Shown here: positions 35,095-48,412 of the stretch, one piece after another | Numbering within the stretch: position 1 is the first letter of the stretch | Layout: each line of letters begins with the position of its first letter | Source: Camarhynchus parvulus | Lineage: Eukaryota; Chordata; Aves; Passeriformes; Thraupidae | Length of the DNA: 64,000 nt | Direction of reading: 5' to 3' | Assembly (NCBI RefSeq): GCF_901933205.1 | Contig: NC_044590.1 | Span: forward strand, 13,853,501 to 13,917,500 | The notes under the pieces: generated by a model | Database searches by the model: none | Seen by the model: the letters and a program-made list of their open reading frames with translations, nothing else | What the model was told of the DNA's origin: nothing | Translations under genes and position numbers: made by a program

Positions 35095-36330
35095 CTGGCG
35101 AGGGAACCAAAGGGAGCTTCAGGCGGTGTCCGCTCGGGGGAGGGGAAGGGGCCTCCCACCGACCTCCCCCCGCCTCCAGCGGGGGTCTCACCCCCTCCGG
35201 GCCCGCCTGAGGGGGAATCCCGAGGCACAGACCCCCGGGGGGGAGGGGGACACAAACCACCGGCGGGACAACAGGGGCACCGAGCAGAGCCCCGGTGGTG
35301 CGGGGGATCTCAGCGCACGCACGGGGCTCGGGGGACCTCGGGCTTCGGGGGGCACCGCAACGGGGGGGAAAAAAATCAAGCGTGGGGTAGGGTGGAGGAG
35401 GGGAAGTTAAAAACAAAAACAATCTCAGCGGGAGAAAGAGGCCGGAGCTGGAGAGTGGGAGAGGAACCACGCGGGGTCATTGTGCGGCGGGGATGGAGGC
35501 GGGGGCGGCTGTCACGGGCCGGGGCTCGGCGCTGCGGGCCGGGGGCTCGGCGGAGCGGGACACTGAGCCGGGCCCCGCCGCCCCTCCGGCCGCAACAGGC
35601 GGCGAGGGGCCGGGGCCGCCCGCACAAAGCGGGGCAGCGGCGGCCGCGGCCCCCGGCGGGCACAGAGCGGCCGGAGAGCGGCCCCCGCGCTCCGCCGCCG
35701 GCCCCGAGCCGTCCCCGGGCGGGCGAACTCCGCCGTGACTCCGAGCGGCGGCGGGGCCGGGCGGGACCCCCCGGCCGCAGCTCCCGCAAACTTCGGGAAG
35801 CGCCGGCGCGGCCCGTCCCGCCCCGTCCCGCACAAAGGCGCGGGGCCGCCCCGCTCCCCCCGCGCCCCCCGGGATCCATCTTTGCGCTCACCCCCCGGGC
35901 CGCCGCCGCCTGGGCGCTCGCATGGGCCGCGCCGGGGTCTCGGTGCCGGGGCCGGTGCGGGGCCGTCCCGCGGCGGCGGGCGGGCAGCCGGGCGCGGCGG
36001 AAAGTTTTGGGTGGGCGGCGGTGACAGATGCCGAGACAGAGTTCCCTTTGTTCCCGAGGAGGCAGGAACTCGCCGGGCCCCCCGCCCCCGGCCCCGGCCC
36101 CGGCCCGCCCGCCCCCGGCTGTCACCGGGCACCGGCGCCCCCCGCCCCGCCGAGCCCCCCCGCCCCGCCGAGCCCCGGCCGGTACCTGGCGCCGGCGCAG
36201 CCCCGGGCTCGGCCCCGCTGCCGGACACGGCCCCCGGCGGGAGGGGGCAGGGACAGAGGGAGCCCCGGAGCCCCCGCAGCCGCCCGGCCCCGCGGAGCTG
36301 CCCCCGCACGGGGGCCCAGCCACGGCACCC
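35095..36330 (-). promoter_or_regulatory. TGIF2: TGIF2 CpG-island promoter and probable non-coding first exon
   Basis: This block is extremely GC- and CpG-rich upstream of the TGIF2 start codon. Two plausible minus-strand donors for a 5'UTR exon are seen: GTGAGC at 35891-35886 and GTACCG just after 36180. The large open frames on both strands come from base composition. I cannot place the transcription start. Confidence 0.7.
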
Positions 36331-37766
36331 ACGTGGGGACAGCCAGGCCTGGGGACACCCAGCAGGGACACCCGCTTTGGAGCTCCCAGCCAGGGACATC
36401 CACGCAGGGGTGCCCCACAAGGCACTGCACGAGTTCCTTCCCCCTGGCTGAATCCTGTAGCTGGGCCCCAGGGGTCACCGGTGTCTGTGGGCAGGGGACA
36501 GGGACAAGGACAGGAGCTGCAGGGGCAGGCGTGGGTGACAACCCTGGGGACCTCAGAGCACTTTGAAGTTCAACCAGTGCCTCGTTTTGTCTTCACCAGA
36601 TGGGAAATCAGAAGCCCAGCACATCACTGCTCCTGTGACAGAGGAAGGTGTTTCCAAGCAAAGGTGGTGACTGAGAAGGAACCAGGTGGAGCCCTTGCTG
36701 TGCCACGGCCATCAGGCTGGCCAGGGTCTCTGGAAGCCTTTCTGCTCTCCCTGTGCCTCTCCCTGACCACAGCAGAGCCCAAGTTCACCTTCGGAGTTTT
36801 GGTTTTGCTCCGTTTATGTGCTGCTAGTCCAGGGTGTGACACGCATGAGACTTCCCCAGCTCAGCTGTGTGCCCCTGTGTGCTGTGGGGCTGGGTTGCAC
36901 TGCCCCCTCTGCCAGGTGCTCCGTGGAGCCCAGGGGGCTGGGTCCATCAGGGGTCCCCTGGAGCGGTGCCCTCATCAGTGGGAAGAAGAGAGAGGAGCTG
37001 CTCTGAGCAGAGGTGCCACATCCCAGAGCCTGTGATGGACAAAGTGCCACCATGGGAACCCTGTCCTGCAGCCAGCCCAGAGCCCCCTGTCCTGCGGGGC
37101 ATCTCCTGGAGATGTCCCTCCCCTGTCTTGGGCACAAGCACAGCGTGGGCATCCCCCAGGACCTGTGTGCTGCTGGGGCACAGCCCCCAAACCTCACCGG
37201 GTCCTGCTCCAGCTCTCCCCACCAACCCCTGGCTTGATGTGACCCTGCCCCAGCGGCAGCTCTCCCCTCCCAGGCTCCACCACCTCTGTGCTGCAGCTCC
37301 CCTTCCTCCCCTTTTTGCTGCTTGCCGGCTAAAAGATGGGAATCCCTTCATGTATTGAAAAAAGCTACAAAATTCCTTCTTTTATGCGCTATTTTTGGTC
37401 TGGGAAAAGCAGGATATGTGGTGCAATAAGGGATTAAATAGCAAAAGAAAAAGGAGAACTCCTTAAATCACTTATTTTTTTGCTTCTAAATCTTCCATGA
37501 CCTGGGTGGAACTGTGTCCCAACCTGCTATGGCTGCACTAGTGCCAAGGCAGCAGGGCTGGCGAAGCGCAGGTGGGCGAGGGGAGCCCTGGCAGCACCTG
37601 CCACCCTGTGCAGGGTGCCCCGGGCAGGGAGCACCCCCGGGCTGGTCCTGCCCGCTGTGAGCCACGGCCGGGCGGGGTGGGCTCATCCCGCCCCTCTGCT
37701 CCCTCTGCAGCCGGGCCCGGGGCAGCCCAGAGCCCCCAGAACCCCCGGGCCGGGTCAGTGCCCGAG

Positions 37767-38010
37767 CAGGACTCGACTCTCCTCCTGGGCAGGACTCTCC
37801 TCCCGGGCAGGGCTCTCCTGATGAACAGGACTCTCCTCCTGAGCAGGACTCTCCTCCTGGGCAGGACTCTCCTCCTGGGCAGGACTCTCCTCCTGGGCAG
37901 GACTCTCCTCCTGGGCAGGACTCTCTCCTGGGCAGGACTCTCCTCCTGGGCAGGACTCTCTCCTGGGCAGGACTCTCCTCCTGGGCAGGACTCACTCTCT
38001 CCTGGGCAGG
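37767..38010. repeat. 18-bp minisatellite
   Basis: About 13 copies of GGACTCTCCTCCTGGGCA occur, some 3 bases shorter. The unit length divisible by three keeps long open frames on both strands, which do not indicate a gene. Confidence 0.95.
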
Positions 38011-38487
38011 CTGCTCGTGCTCCCGCCTGTTGGGAAAGGCTGGTTTCGTGTCCCACCGAATTGAGACAACCGGGACCCGGTCCCCGAGCTCAGCCACCCC
38101 CCAGGGCTGGGCCGTGAGCCACCCCCCGGGTCCCTCCACCTGCCTGTGCTCCCTGGACCGGTAGTGTGGAACAACTTTGGGAAAATCCCGTCGGGTGCCT
38201 GATGGGAGGAGCCCGAATCCCTGGGCAAGCCCAGCCTGGCATCCCAGAGAGCTCCCGGCTGATGGGGACTAAGGAGCCTCGGGGATGAGGGGCCAGGGAA
38301 GGGGCTGAGGTGCATCTCCCCGCCCTTCCCACTCCGTCCTTGTCCGTGCTGAGCCCGCCCGGGCCCATTGACATGATAATACCGCTAAACTTCAGCAATT
38401 TGAACAACAATCAGCCAACGAGAGCCTGAGGGGGAATGCTGGAAACCCAGAGGGATTCTGGGAACCCCAGGGTGATGCTGGAAATCC

Positions 38488-38550
38488 CGGGGAAGCTGGA
38501 ACTCCCAGGGGAAGCTGGAATTCCCAGGGGAAGCTGGAATTCCCAGGGGA
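38488..38550. repeat. 19-bp tandem repeat
   Basis: Three to four copies of GGGGAAGCTGGAATTCCCA occur with small changes. Confidence 0.9.
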
Positions 38551-39099
38551 TGTTTGGCACCCCGGGGGATGCTGGAATCCCCAGCCAGCCTCCCAGGTAT
38601 GGACACTTCCCAGACCGGACTCTCTCCATCCTCTGCCCACCCTCTGATCTTCAATCTGCATTTTTAGCAAGGCAAATTGGATTTGTGGTTGGCTGTGCTG
38701 GCTGTTTGCTGCCACCCTGCCCTTGGGGCCACTGCTCCAGCAGCAGGCCCTGCTCCCTGCTCAGGGCCCCCGGAGTGCTGCAGGCTGGGATTCCCCCAGC
38801 AGGAAAAACCTGGTCCTGGGAGCTGGGATGCACCTGGAGCCCCTCTCCTGGGCACTGCAGTCCCTCCATCTCCTCCTGCCCCTTCCCACAGGGAAGCTCT
38901 GCTCTGATTCCTTCCTGGAGGCCATAAGGCAGGACAGACCCTCTCAGCAGGCACTGCTGGGCCCTTTTCCTCTCTGATGTTCCTCTAATTCCCATCTCTG
39001 GACATGGCAAGAGCAGTGTGGGGACACCAGGAGCTCACAGCAGTGCTGAGAGCACTGAGAAAAGCAAACACTGGGGTCAGGGGGTCCTGGGGCACCCTG

Positions 39100-39420
39100 G
39101 GAGCTGTCACAGAGCAGGCCCAGAGCTGGGCTGCCCAGGACGGGACACAGGGACAGACTGGACAGAGTCCAGCACAGGGCCATGAAGCTGATGGAGGGAC
39201 TGCAGCGTCTCTGCCACGAGGAGAGGCTGAGAGAGCTGGCACTGCCCAGCCTGGAGCAGAGCAGGCTCAGGGCATCTCATCCCTGGGGATGAAAAGCCAG
39301 GGGGAGGCTGCAGAGGGGACAGGGCCAGGGACAGCCCCGGGGGCCTCGGGCACAAAGTGACCCACAGGAGGGGCCCTCCGAGCTCAGGAGACACTTCTGC
39401 ACTGGGAGCAGCTCTTCTAG
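39100..39420 (+). mobile_element. CR1 LINE fragment
   Basis: It contains GACTGGACAGAGTCCAGCAC, AGGGCCATGAAGCTGATGG, GGAGAGGCTGAGAGAGCTGG and CCCAGCCTGGAGCAGAGCAG, internal CR1 blocks upstream of the tail. Confidence 0.8.
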
Positions 39421-39494
39421 ACTGACTAAAAGGTTCACCTAAGTTGGTGTCCCTGGGCCCCAAGTGAACATTTCTGAAATTAATGTCTTTATTT

Positions 39495-39970
39495 TGCTGT
39501 TATTTGATACCTTTGAAACGAGTCAGGTCAGGTCCAGCTGCTGCCTCTGGTGTTTCTGATGCAGCCCAAGGACAGGTGACTTCCTGGGCTGCCAGTGCCC
39601 ATGGCCAGGTCACATCCAGTTTGTCACCAGCAGCACCCCCAAGTGCTTCTCCCAGGGCTGCTCCCCCCCAGCCAGCCCCAGCCTGTGCTGGTGCTGGGGC
39701 TGCCCCAGGTGCAGGACCTTGCCCTTGGCCTGGCTGAGCTCCATCAGGTTCACGTGAGCCCAGATAGTTCTGGAGTTTCATAGATTCATCAAATCCCAGA
39801 AGGGTTTGGGTTGGAGGGGACCTTAAAGCTCATCTCATTCCTCCCCCTGCCATGGGCAGGGACACCTTCCCTATCCCAGGCTGCTCCAAGCCCTGTCTAA
39901 CCTGGCCTTGAACACTTCCAGGGGTGGGGCAGCCACAGCTGCTCTGGGAAACCTGTGCCAGTGGAGTAAG
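39495..39970 (-). mobile_element. CR1 LINE fragments, minus strand
   Basis: 39778-39970 is a reversed CR1 tail (TTCATAGATTCATCAAATCC, GGTTTGGGTTGGAGGGGACC, CCCTGCCATGGGCAGGGACA). 39495-39770 resembles a reversed internal block (ACCAGCAGCACCCCCAAGTG, AGGTGCAGGACCTTGCCCTT). With the plus-strand copy at 39100-39420 they form an opposed pair. Confidence 0.75.
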
Positions 39971-41325
39971 TTTATTTACTCTTCCCATAAATACCTCAGT
40001 GTCCAATAACAAATTTGTTCTGCTTTGCTGCCTCAGGGTTGAAAGTCCCACGGTGCCACCACAGCCCTGCCAGTGAAGAGGCAGCACAGACCCAGCATTT
40101 TGGCAGCTGCTTGAGGCAGCAGCTCTGACAGCCCCGGGCTGGAGCTGTGCAGCTCCCAGCTGGAGCAGCAGTGAGTCCATCCCACCCCTGGCACTGCTCA
40201 CCCAGGGGGAGCCCGGGCTCAGAGGGGCTGAGCAGCACTCCCACATGCAGCTGCCCTGGGAGCCCATGTGGCCCCAGCTCCAGCACCAGCTCCTCTGGCC
40301 CAGAGTGATGGCAGTGGGTGTTCACTCTGCTGGGTGTCACAGTGAAGGTTTTGTCATTCCCAGAAGCCTTCAGGCCTGGGAATTCTCTCTGGCTGTGGGA
40401 GAACTGTAGTTTTTCCCTGTGAAATTTTTTCCCCAGCAGTGAATTAAGGAACAAGCTTGCTACCCATGAGGCTGGAGGTGGGCTGCTTTGGGGCTGCTGC
40501 TGCAGAGCACAAGCCCTGACCCTGGGGAACCCCCTGGAGATCACAGGTCACCCTTTCACATCTGACAATTTACTTCCTTTTTCCTGGTGTTGGCAGTGCC
40601 TGCAAAATAGGAGCACTGAGAGCGAGGAGAAGCTTTTCATTCGTGGATCATCTCCCAGGTGAGAGAGTATCAGGGGCCTGGAGTATCTCTGATGCCTCTG
40701 AGCCCAGCATACGCCCGTGGAGCTCCCACAGACCCTACCCAAGCTTTCCCAGCACTGGTAACATCTCTGCCATGCACTATGCCCTCACTAGGTTTTGTAG
40801 GTTTGTGCCCCCATTTTAAATAAAGAATTGCTGGAAACTCGTGCCTCCCTCCAGGGCAGCCTTCAAGCAGCATTTTAAGACCACAGCTTCACAAGGTGGG
40901 AGCGCCCCATGCTCCACACCCTTGGCAGGGAGGTGACAAATAACCAAACCAAGGGGACAAAGCTTCTCCCCATTTCTTATCCTCTCTGCCTCTTGCTCCC
41001 CCACCCATGCAGGGTGACACAGAAGGGGGCCAAGCCCCTGGCACCCTGGGCCAGCTGATGTGGGCAGCATGGCTGGCACTGCCCGTCCCAACACAGGGGC
41101 TGAGCAGAACAACCTTCAGCCCACCAGCTAAGGCAGAAAATGATGTTCAAGCTGATTTTACATCATTTGAGAGCAATTTGGCTTCAAAGCCAGGCTGCCC
41201 CATTGCCAGGGGCCCTGGCTGACAGGGGCAGCAGGGTGAGGAGCTGCAGGGCCCAAAGCCACCTTCCCAAAGCCCTGGGCACAGCACGGGGGGCACGGGA
41301 CAGCCACACACAGCACACGTCTGTC

Positions 41326-41820
41326 ACACCCATCAGCCTTTATACACCCTCCAGCTTCCTGAGTCCCTCAGATCCCAGGCTCTAAAACCATAAAACAGCC
41401 AGGGAGGAGGAACAAAGTGGGGGTTCTTTCCTGAAGGGGGAGTGTGGGAGGAGAGGGAGAGAGGCTTTTCCTCTGTGCTATGGCCTGAATGGGGCTCGCT
41501 CAGGCTGGACCCAGACAGATCCCTGCAGGGCAGCAGGGGATGCTCACCCCAGCCCCGGGACCAGTGGCACGGTGGCTTTGAGGGGGAGGTCACAGCAAGG
41601 CTGGGGCGCCCAGTGTGTGGGAGAGGTGATGGGAGGGGAAGGCTGGATGGGCACACGGCAGCACAGTGACGGGAGTGCGTCCCCTCCAAGCGTGTCCTGG
41701 TGCAGGGTGATGGTCCTGGGAGGTGTTTCTCGTGGGAGGAGTCTGCTGTGGGGCAGCAAGGGGGGCCAGGGGGCGGGGGATGTGCAGGGCATGGGCAGAA
41801 GGGGTGAGCGGCCGCGGGCT
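41326..41820 (-). other. MYL9: MYL9 3' untranslated region (predicted)
   Basis: About 0.5 kb follow the stop to a variant signal TATAAA on the minus strand at 41344-41339, with a GT-rich stretch (GTGTGACAGACGTGTGCTG) just beyond. No canonical AATAAA is present, so the end is less certain than for the other genes. Confidence 0.5.
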
Positions 41821-43900
<2,080 letters not shown>

Positions 43901-44071
43901 TCAGTCACTGTGGCCGTGCCTCTCCACCTCCCTCTGCTCTGGCAGGCTCTCCAGGCCCAGCCCAGCTGCCAGGGTCACCCTCCTGCCCTGTGTGCCACAG
44001 TGCCAAAGCAGCCCCAGTAACAAGGGGGTTATCTGCTCCAGGCGCATTCCTCACACACCACTGCTTCCCAT

Positions 44072-44331
44072 GTCCATCCCTCCATCCATCCATCCATCCA
44101 TCCATCCATCCATCCATCCATCCATCCCTCCATCCATCCATCATCCATCCCTCCATCCATCATCCATCCCCTCCCTCCATCCATCCATCCATCCATCCAT
44201 CCATCCATCCATCCATCCATCCATCCATCCATCCATCCATCCATCCATCCATCCATCCATCCATCCATCCATCCATCCCTTATCCATCCATCCATCCATC
44301 CATCCATCCATCCCTCCATCCATCCATCCCT
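44072..44331. repeat. ATCC/GGAT tetranucleotide microsatellite
   Basis: About 260 bases of nearly pure TCCA units occur, interrupted by a few TCCC and one TTATCC unit. They lie in the predicted MYL9 intron 1. Confidence 0.98.
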
Positions 44332-44938
44332 CCCACCCCTGGTGGCTCAAAGTTTTCTTGCTGCTGCCCTCCCTGTCCTGGTGCCCCTCACCCTGCCCAG
44401 GGAGCCCACGGGAGGAGGCAGAGGGGAGAGGGGACATTGACCTCAGAGGGCTGCAGAGGCAGGAGAGGAGCCAGGAGCCCAGGGCGCTGAGGATGGTGCT
44501 GTTGTTACAGGTAATGAATGCCAGGAGAAGGGAGGGCAGCAGTGGGACAGTCCCACCTGTGGGGACACGGCTGGGGCAGTGTGCGTCCCGTGGGGAATGG
44601 CACAGGGACCATGCGGACCCCAAGCACCACTGAGGCAGGATGACAGCAGGAAAACCTGGTCCTTCCAAGGTGGGGGTTGCTGTGCCCAGCTGGAACTGGA
44701 GCCCCCAGCAGGAACAGGGCTGGAGCAGAGCCCACTCCCAGCCCGGGATGGCATCCAGTCCCCCTGGGGCTCCCAGCAGGGGCTGGTTGTGTCCCCACGC
44801 TGCCAGGCTGAGGGATGCACCCAGGGTTTGGAGCACCCTGCTCCGCTGACTCTGCCTGAGAAGAGGATGCTCAGGTTCCTCCCAGGGGAATCCTGCCAGG
44901 CTCAGCCCTGCAGGATGGCAGCAAAGCCCAGCTTGGCC

Positions 44939-45003
44939 TGTGGGACAGGCTGGGGTGGTCCTGTGGGACACTGTGGGACAGGCTGGGGTGGTCCTGTGGG
45001 ACA
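44939..45003. repeat. 33-bp tandem duplication
   Basis: Two near-identical copies contain CTGTGGGACAGGCTGGGGTG, starting at 44939 and 44971. Confidence 0.9.
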
Positions 45004-48000
45004 GGCTGGCCCAAGGCCAGCCCAGGGAAGGGACAGAGCTCTGAGCCCTCGTGTTTGTGCTGCAGCCATTCCTCCCTCACACACAGCCCTGGCTCTGCTC
45101 CTGGCCAGCGTCTGGCTTGGGCAGCAGCTGCTGGGGCAATAGCAAATGAATGGATCATGAAGGGGTTCCACGGTGGAAGAGCAGAGAATGACTCCTGTGC
45201 TCTGTGTGCCCCCTGCCTGGTGGGCAGCAGGACCTGGGCTCCCCATCAGTGCCCAGGGATGGAGCAATTCAGGAGCCACATCCTCTCTCATGGAGACACA
45301 GCCCAGGGAGCTGCAGCAGGACTGTCCCTGCTGGGCTGGACACCGTGAGAGGGCTGCCCTGGGATCTGCTCTGCGACCTGCTTCCCATCTGGGTCCTTAG
45401 TGCTGACCCCAGGGGGACCACAGGGACCTGGGGAACATCCCCTGGTGCTGGCATGGACCAGAGCAGAGCAAACAACCTCCAGAGAGCCTCCCCCTGCCCT
45501 CCCCACACCACACCCACTCTCCAGGTCTCTCCTTCCCCTCCTGCTGTCACTCTTTCAAGGGGTAGCAGAGGTAAGGGCTGGGGCAGGGGACCACCAGCCT
45601 GGTCCTCAGCCTGCTGTGGTCTCCAGGTTCCCACAGCTGGGCAGTGCTGGAAGGACATTCCAAGAGCATCAAGCAGTGCAAATCGCAGCCCAACACACCA
45701 TGGTGACCAGCCAAGCTCAGAGGGGGCTGGGCACTCTTCCCACACCCTGACAAAGTTCCCATCCCACTGTGGAAGCACCCACAGAACCCAGGCAGGGCCC
45801 TTCATGTGCAGGGAACACACCCCATGTCCTCAGGAGTCCTCCCTCATCCCCCATATGCCTCCCATTCCAGGATGGAATCCACACCTGCCTCAGCCGCCTC
45901 CCTTGTGCTGACCTCACCCCCTGACAGCAGCCACCAAACCCCCCCCCCATCCCCTGAACTCTCCCTCCTTTCCCAGTGCCAGCAGGGAAGAGATGTTTGT
46001 CACCAGCCGGCCAAGGGGGCAGCAGGACTGGGAGCCCAGCTGTGCCCACACTGGGTGAGCAGAGACCTCATCCCCCATTCCATCTCTGCCTGCTGCTTCC
46101 TCCAGCCCCACAGAGCTCTTTGCAGGAGGCCAGCCCCTCTCTGCCTGCCCTGCCAGGCACCACCAAGCACCAGTGACACCCCCCGGTGGCACCAGTGACA
46201 ACCCCAGGTGGAAAGGGCCGGTGACATCCCATGGCAGCAGCATGAGAAACTCAGTTCAACACCACAACACCACCAGGCCAAGTCAGAGACAGAAATAAAA
46301 GCTTTGCTGCTGGCCCATGGCACTGGGCTCAGCTTTCAAAACACATCCAATTATTAGCAAAATTATTAGCAGAAGACTATAGAAATAAGCAGGAGTTTTG
46401 CTCTCACCACATGAATTAATATTATCCAAATATTTACCCTGCCCTGGCTGTGACCAGCAGCAGCACAGCTTGGCACCACCTCCACAGAGACAGTGCTCTT
46501 CAGCAGGGTTAAGTACAATTTTGACAGCACATGGATCTGCAGTTTGATCCAAAATGTGCCCTGGAAAGATGCTCAGTCCCAAGGTCCAGCTCAGTCATTC
46601 TGTCTGTGCTGTTTGACAGCTGCCTTGGGCTGGCTGGGACTTGGGAAGAGATTTTTGGGTCAGTGTGGGGAAAGGTCCCTGTGCATGGATTCTGTGCAGG
46701 GATCTGCAGCCAGACCTGATTCAGCTGGAGCAGTCCCTGCTCTGCACGAGGGCTTGATGGCCACGCTCCCCTGGTAGCCATGCTTTCTGGGATTCCCAAA
46801 AACCCAGCTGCAGGAGCATTGCAGGGAACGCCTGGCCATGATGCCCTGCAAGCTGGGCTGGCCTCAGCTCAGACAAATGGTGCAGCCACCAAAGTTCCAG
46901 CGTCCCCTCAGCAGGAGGGACACACACGGACACAGCTCCTGCTCCCATCCCAGCACTGCCCCAGCCCAGGAACTTGGTAGCAGAGCCAAGGAGGTCAGTG
47001 CTGGGTGACAGCCACACGCTGATCTGGTCCCCAACTCACCCTGTCACAGCTGCCCTTGTTCCCTTGTCCCTCTGCCACTGCTCCTGCCAAAATATCCCAG
47101 CCTCCTGCAGTGGAGGCAAAATGATCTCCTGCCAGGCTTGTGCCTCCCCACCTGAGAGCCAGACCCAAGGGACCATGGGCTGACCTAAAGAGCTCATAAA
47201 CTAGTAAATAGTTTTGTTTGAAAGAGGAAAGGACTCACAGTTATCAGAAATATAAACTGCATGTGTTTCCTCCTTGGTAAAAACCAAGCAAGCAACTCCA
47301 TCCTGGTGCTGCTTCCTGGCTGTGCTGGGGAGGGTGGGACAAGCCAAAGGGACACCAAAGGGCAGTGCCACCAGGGCAGGCAGCCTGTCCCAGCCCCATC
47401 CTTCCCTTCCTGCCTGCTTCCACCCTCCCCTGCAGCTCCTGCCGTGCTGCCTGTCCCGGCAGGATCTCACCCTGGGCTGAGGGCGCTGTGACAGCCCGGG
47501 GGGCACAAAGGAGGAGTGGCAGGCAGGGGACAGGGCAGCTCCTCCGGCAGAGGTGGCAGCAGCCTGTCCCCAGTCCCTGGAGTGTTCACCTGGATCCTGA
47601 AGCTATGATCTCCCAGGATATGCTGCTAAGGGTTTCCCAGGGGGGCTGCTCAGAGGCTGCTCCAGCAGGAGCCACCTCTGGACGTGCTGAGGGGGCTGCA
47701 GTGGGACTGCTCTGCCGTCCCTGTCACAGCCAGGCAGGGACATCTGCTCCAGGGCCATCTGCTCCGCAGCTCCTCCCCAGGATCCTGGCACCATGTGTCT
47801 CTGCTGGACGCTTTGGTCAGGGAGGCAAAGAGCGATTCCAGCAGCCTGGGCTGGCCCGAGGGACACTCCTGCAGGGCAAACACCGGCTCCTCAGGGGGGA
47901 CTGTGCTCCAACCTCTGCCCAGGACCGCTCCCCAAGGAGAGCTGTGAGTACCAGCGAGCCACGAGCAGCCACGTTCACTGTGGGCAAGCACTGGCCCCAG

Positions 48001-48402
48001 CACGTGCAGCCCCCAGCAGGTCAGCAGGTCCTACCCTGCTCCAGGGTGGCACAGGGCCAGCAGGGTGAGCTGGTGCCTTGTGCATGCCCCTGGCACAGGA
48101 TGGGGGAAGATCCTTCCACCCTAAAGCTTTGCCAGCCTCAGGCACCTCTTGCAGCCCTGGGTGTCACACTGGGGGAGGGAGCAGGGAGCAGCTCATCTTC
48201 CCTGCTTCTTTTGTTGTTAAACCAGCCCTTTCCTCCAGCACAGCCCTGCTCAGGATGCCTGTGGGATGTGGCATTGCTCAGCTTCACCAGGGAGGGTTTC
48301 TGGTGCCAGGGGAGCCCCACTGCCAGCAGAGGCAGCGGGAGCTGCAGGAGGACTCCTCAGCCCACTGGACACTGCAGGAATGCAGGCAGCTGCCATTCTG
48401 CT

Positions 48403-48412
48403 CCTTTTATGG
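48403..48412. promoter_or_regulatory. MYL9: Perfect CArG box (SRF site) in MYL9 intron 1
   Basis: CCTTTTATGG fits CC(A/T)6GG exactly. SRF/myocardin drives smooth-muscle contractile genes through such boxes, often in the first intron. Function here is inferred from position and motif. Confidence 0.5.

Larger units (their letters stand above)
36331..41325. other. Interval between MYL9 3' end and TGIF2 promoter
   Basis: No gene was found. The interval contains an AT-rich patch with CTATTTTTGG (37325-37500), an 18-bp minisatellite (37767-38010), a 19-bp repeat (38488-38550) and clustered CR1 fragments in both orientations (39100-39970). The rest is unremarkable GC-rich sequence with short overlapping open frames. 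Confidence 0.7.

Noticed and set aside
35020..36425. Long open frames on both strands upstream of TGIF2
   Set aside because: CpG-island composition; runs of Pro, Arg, Gly and Ala with no conserved motif.
44029..44319. Minus-strand frame of repeating MDGW units
   Set aside because: It is a translation of the ATCC microsatellite.
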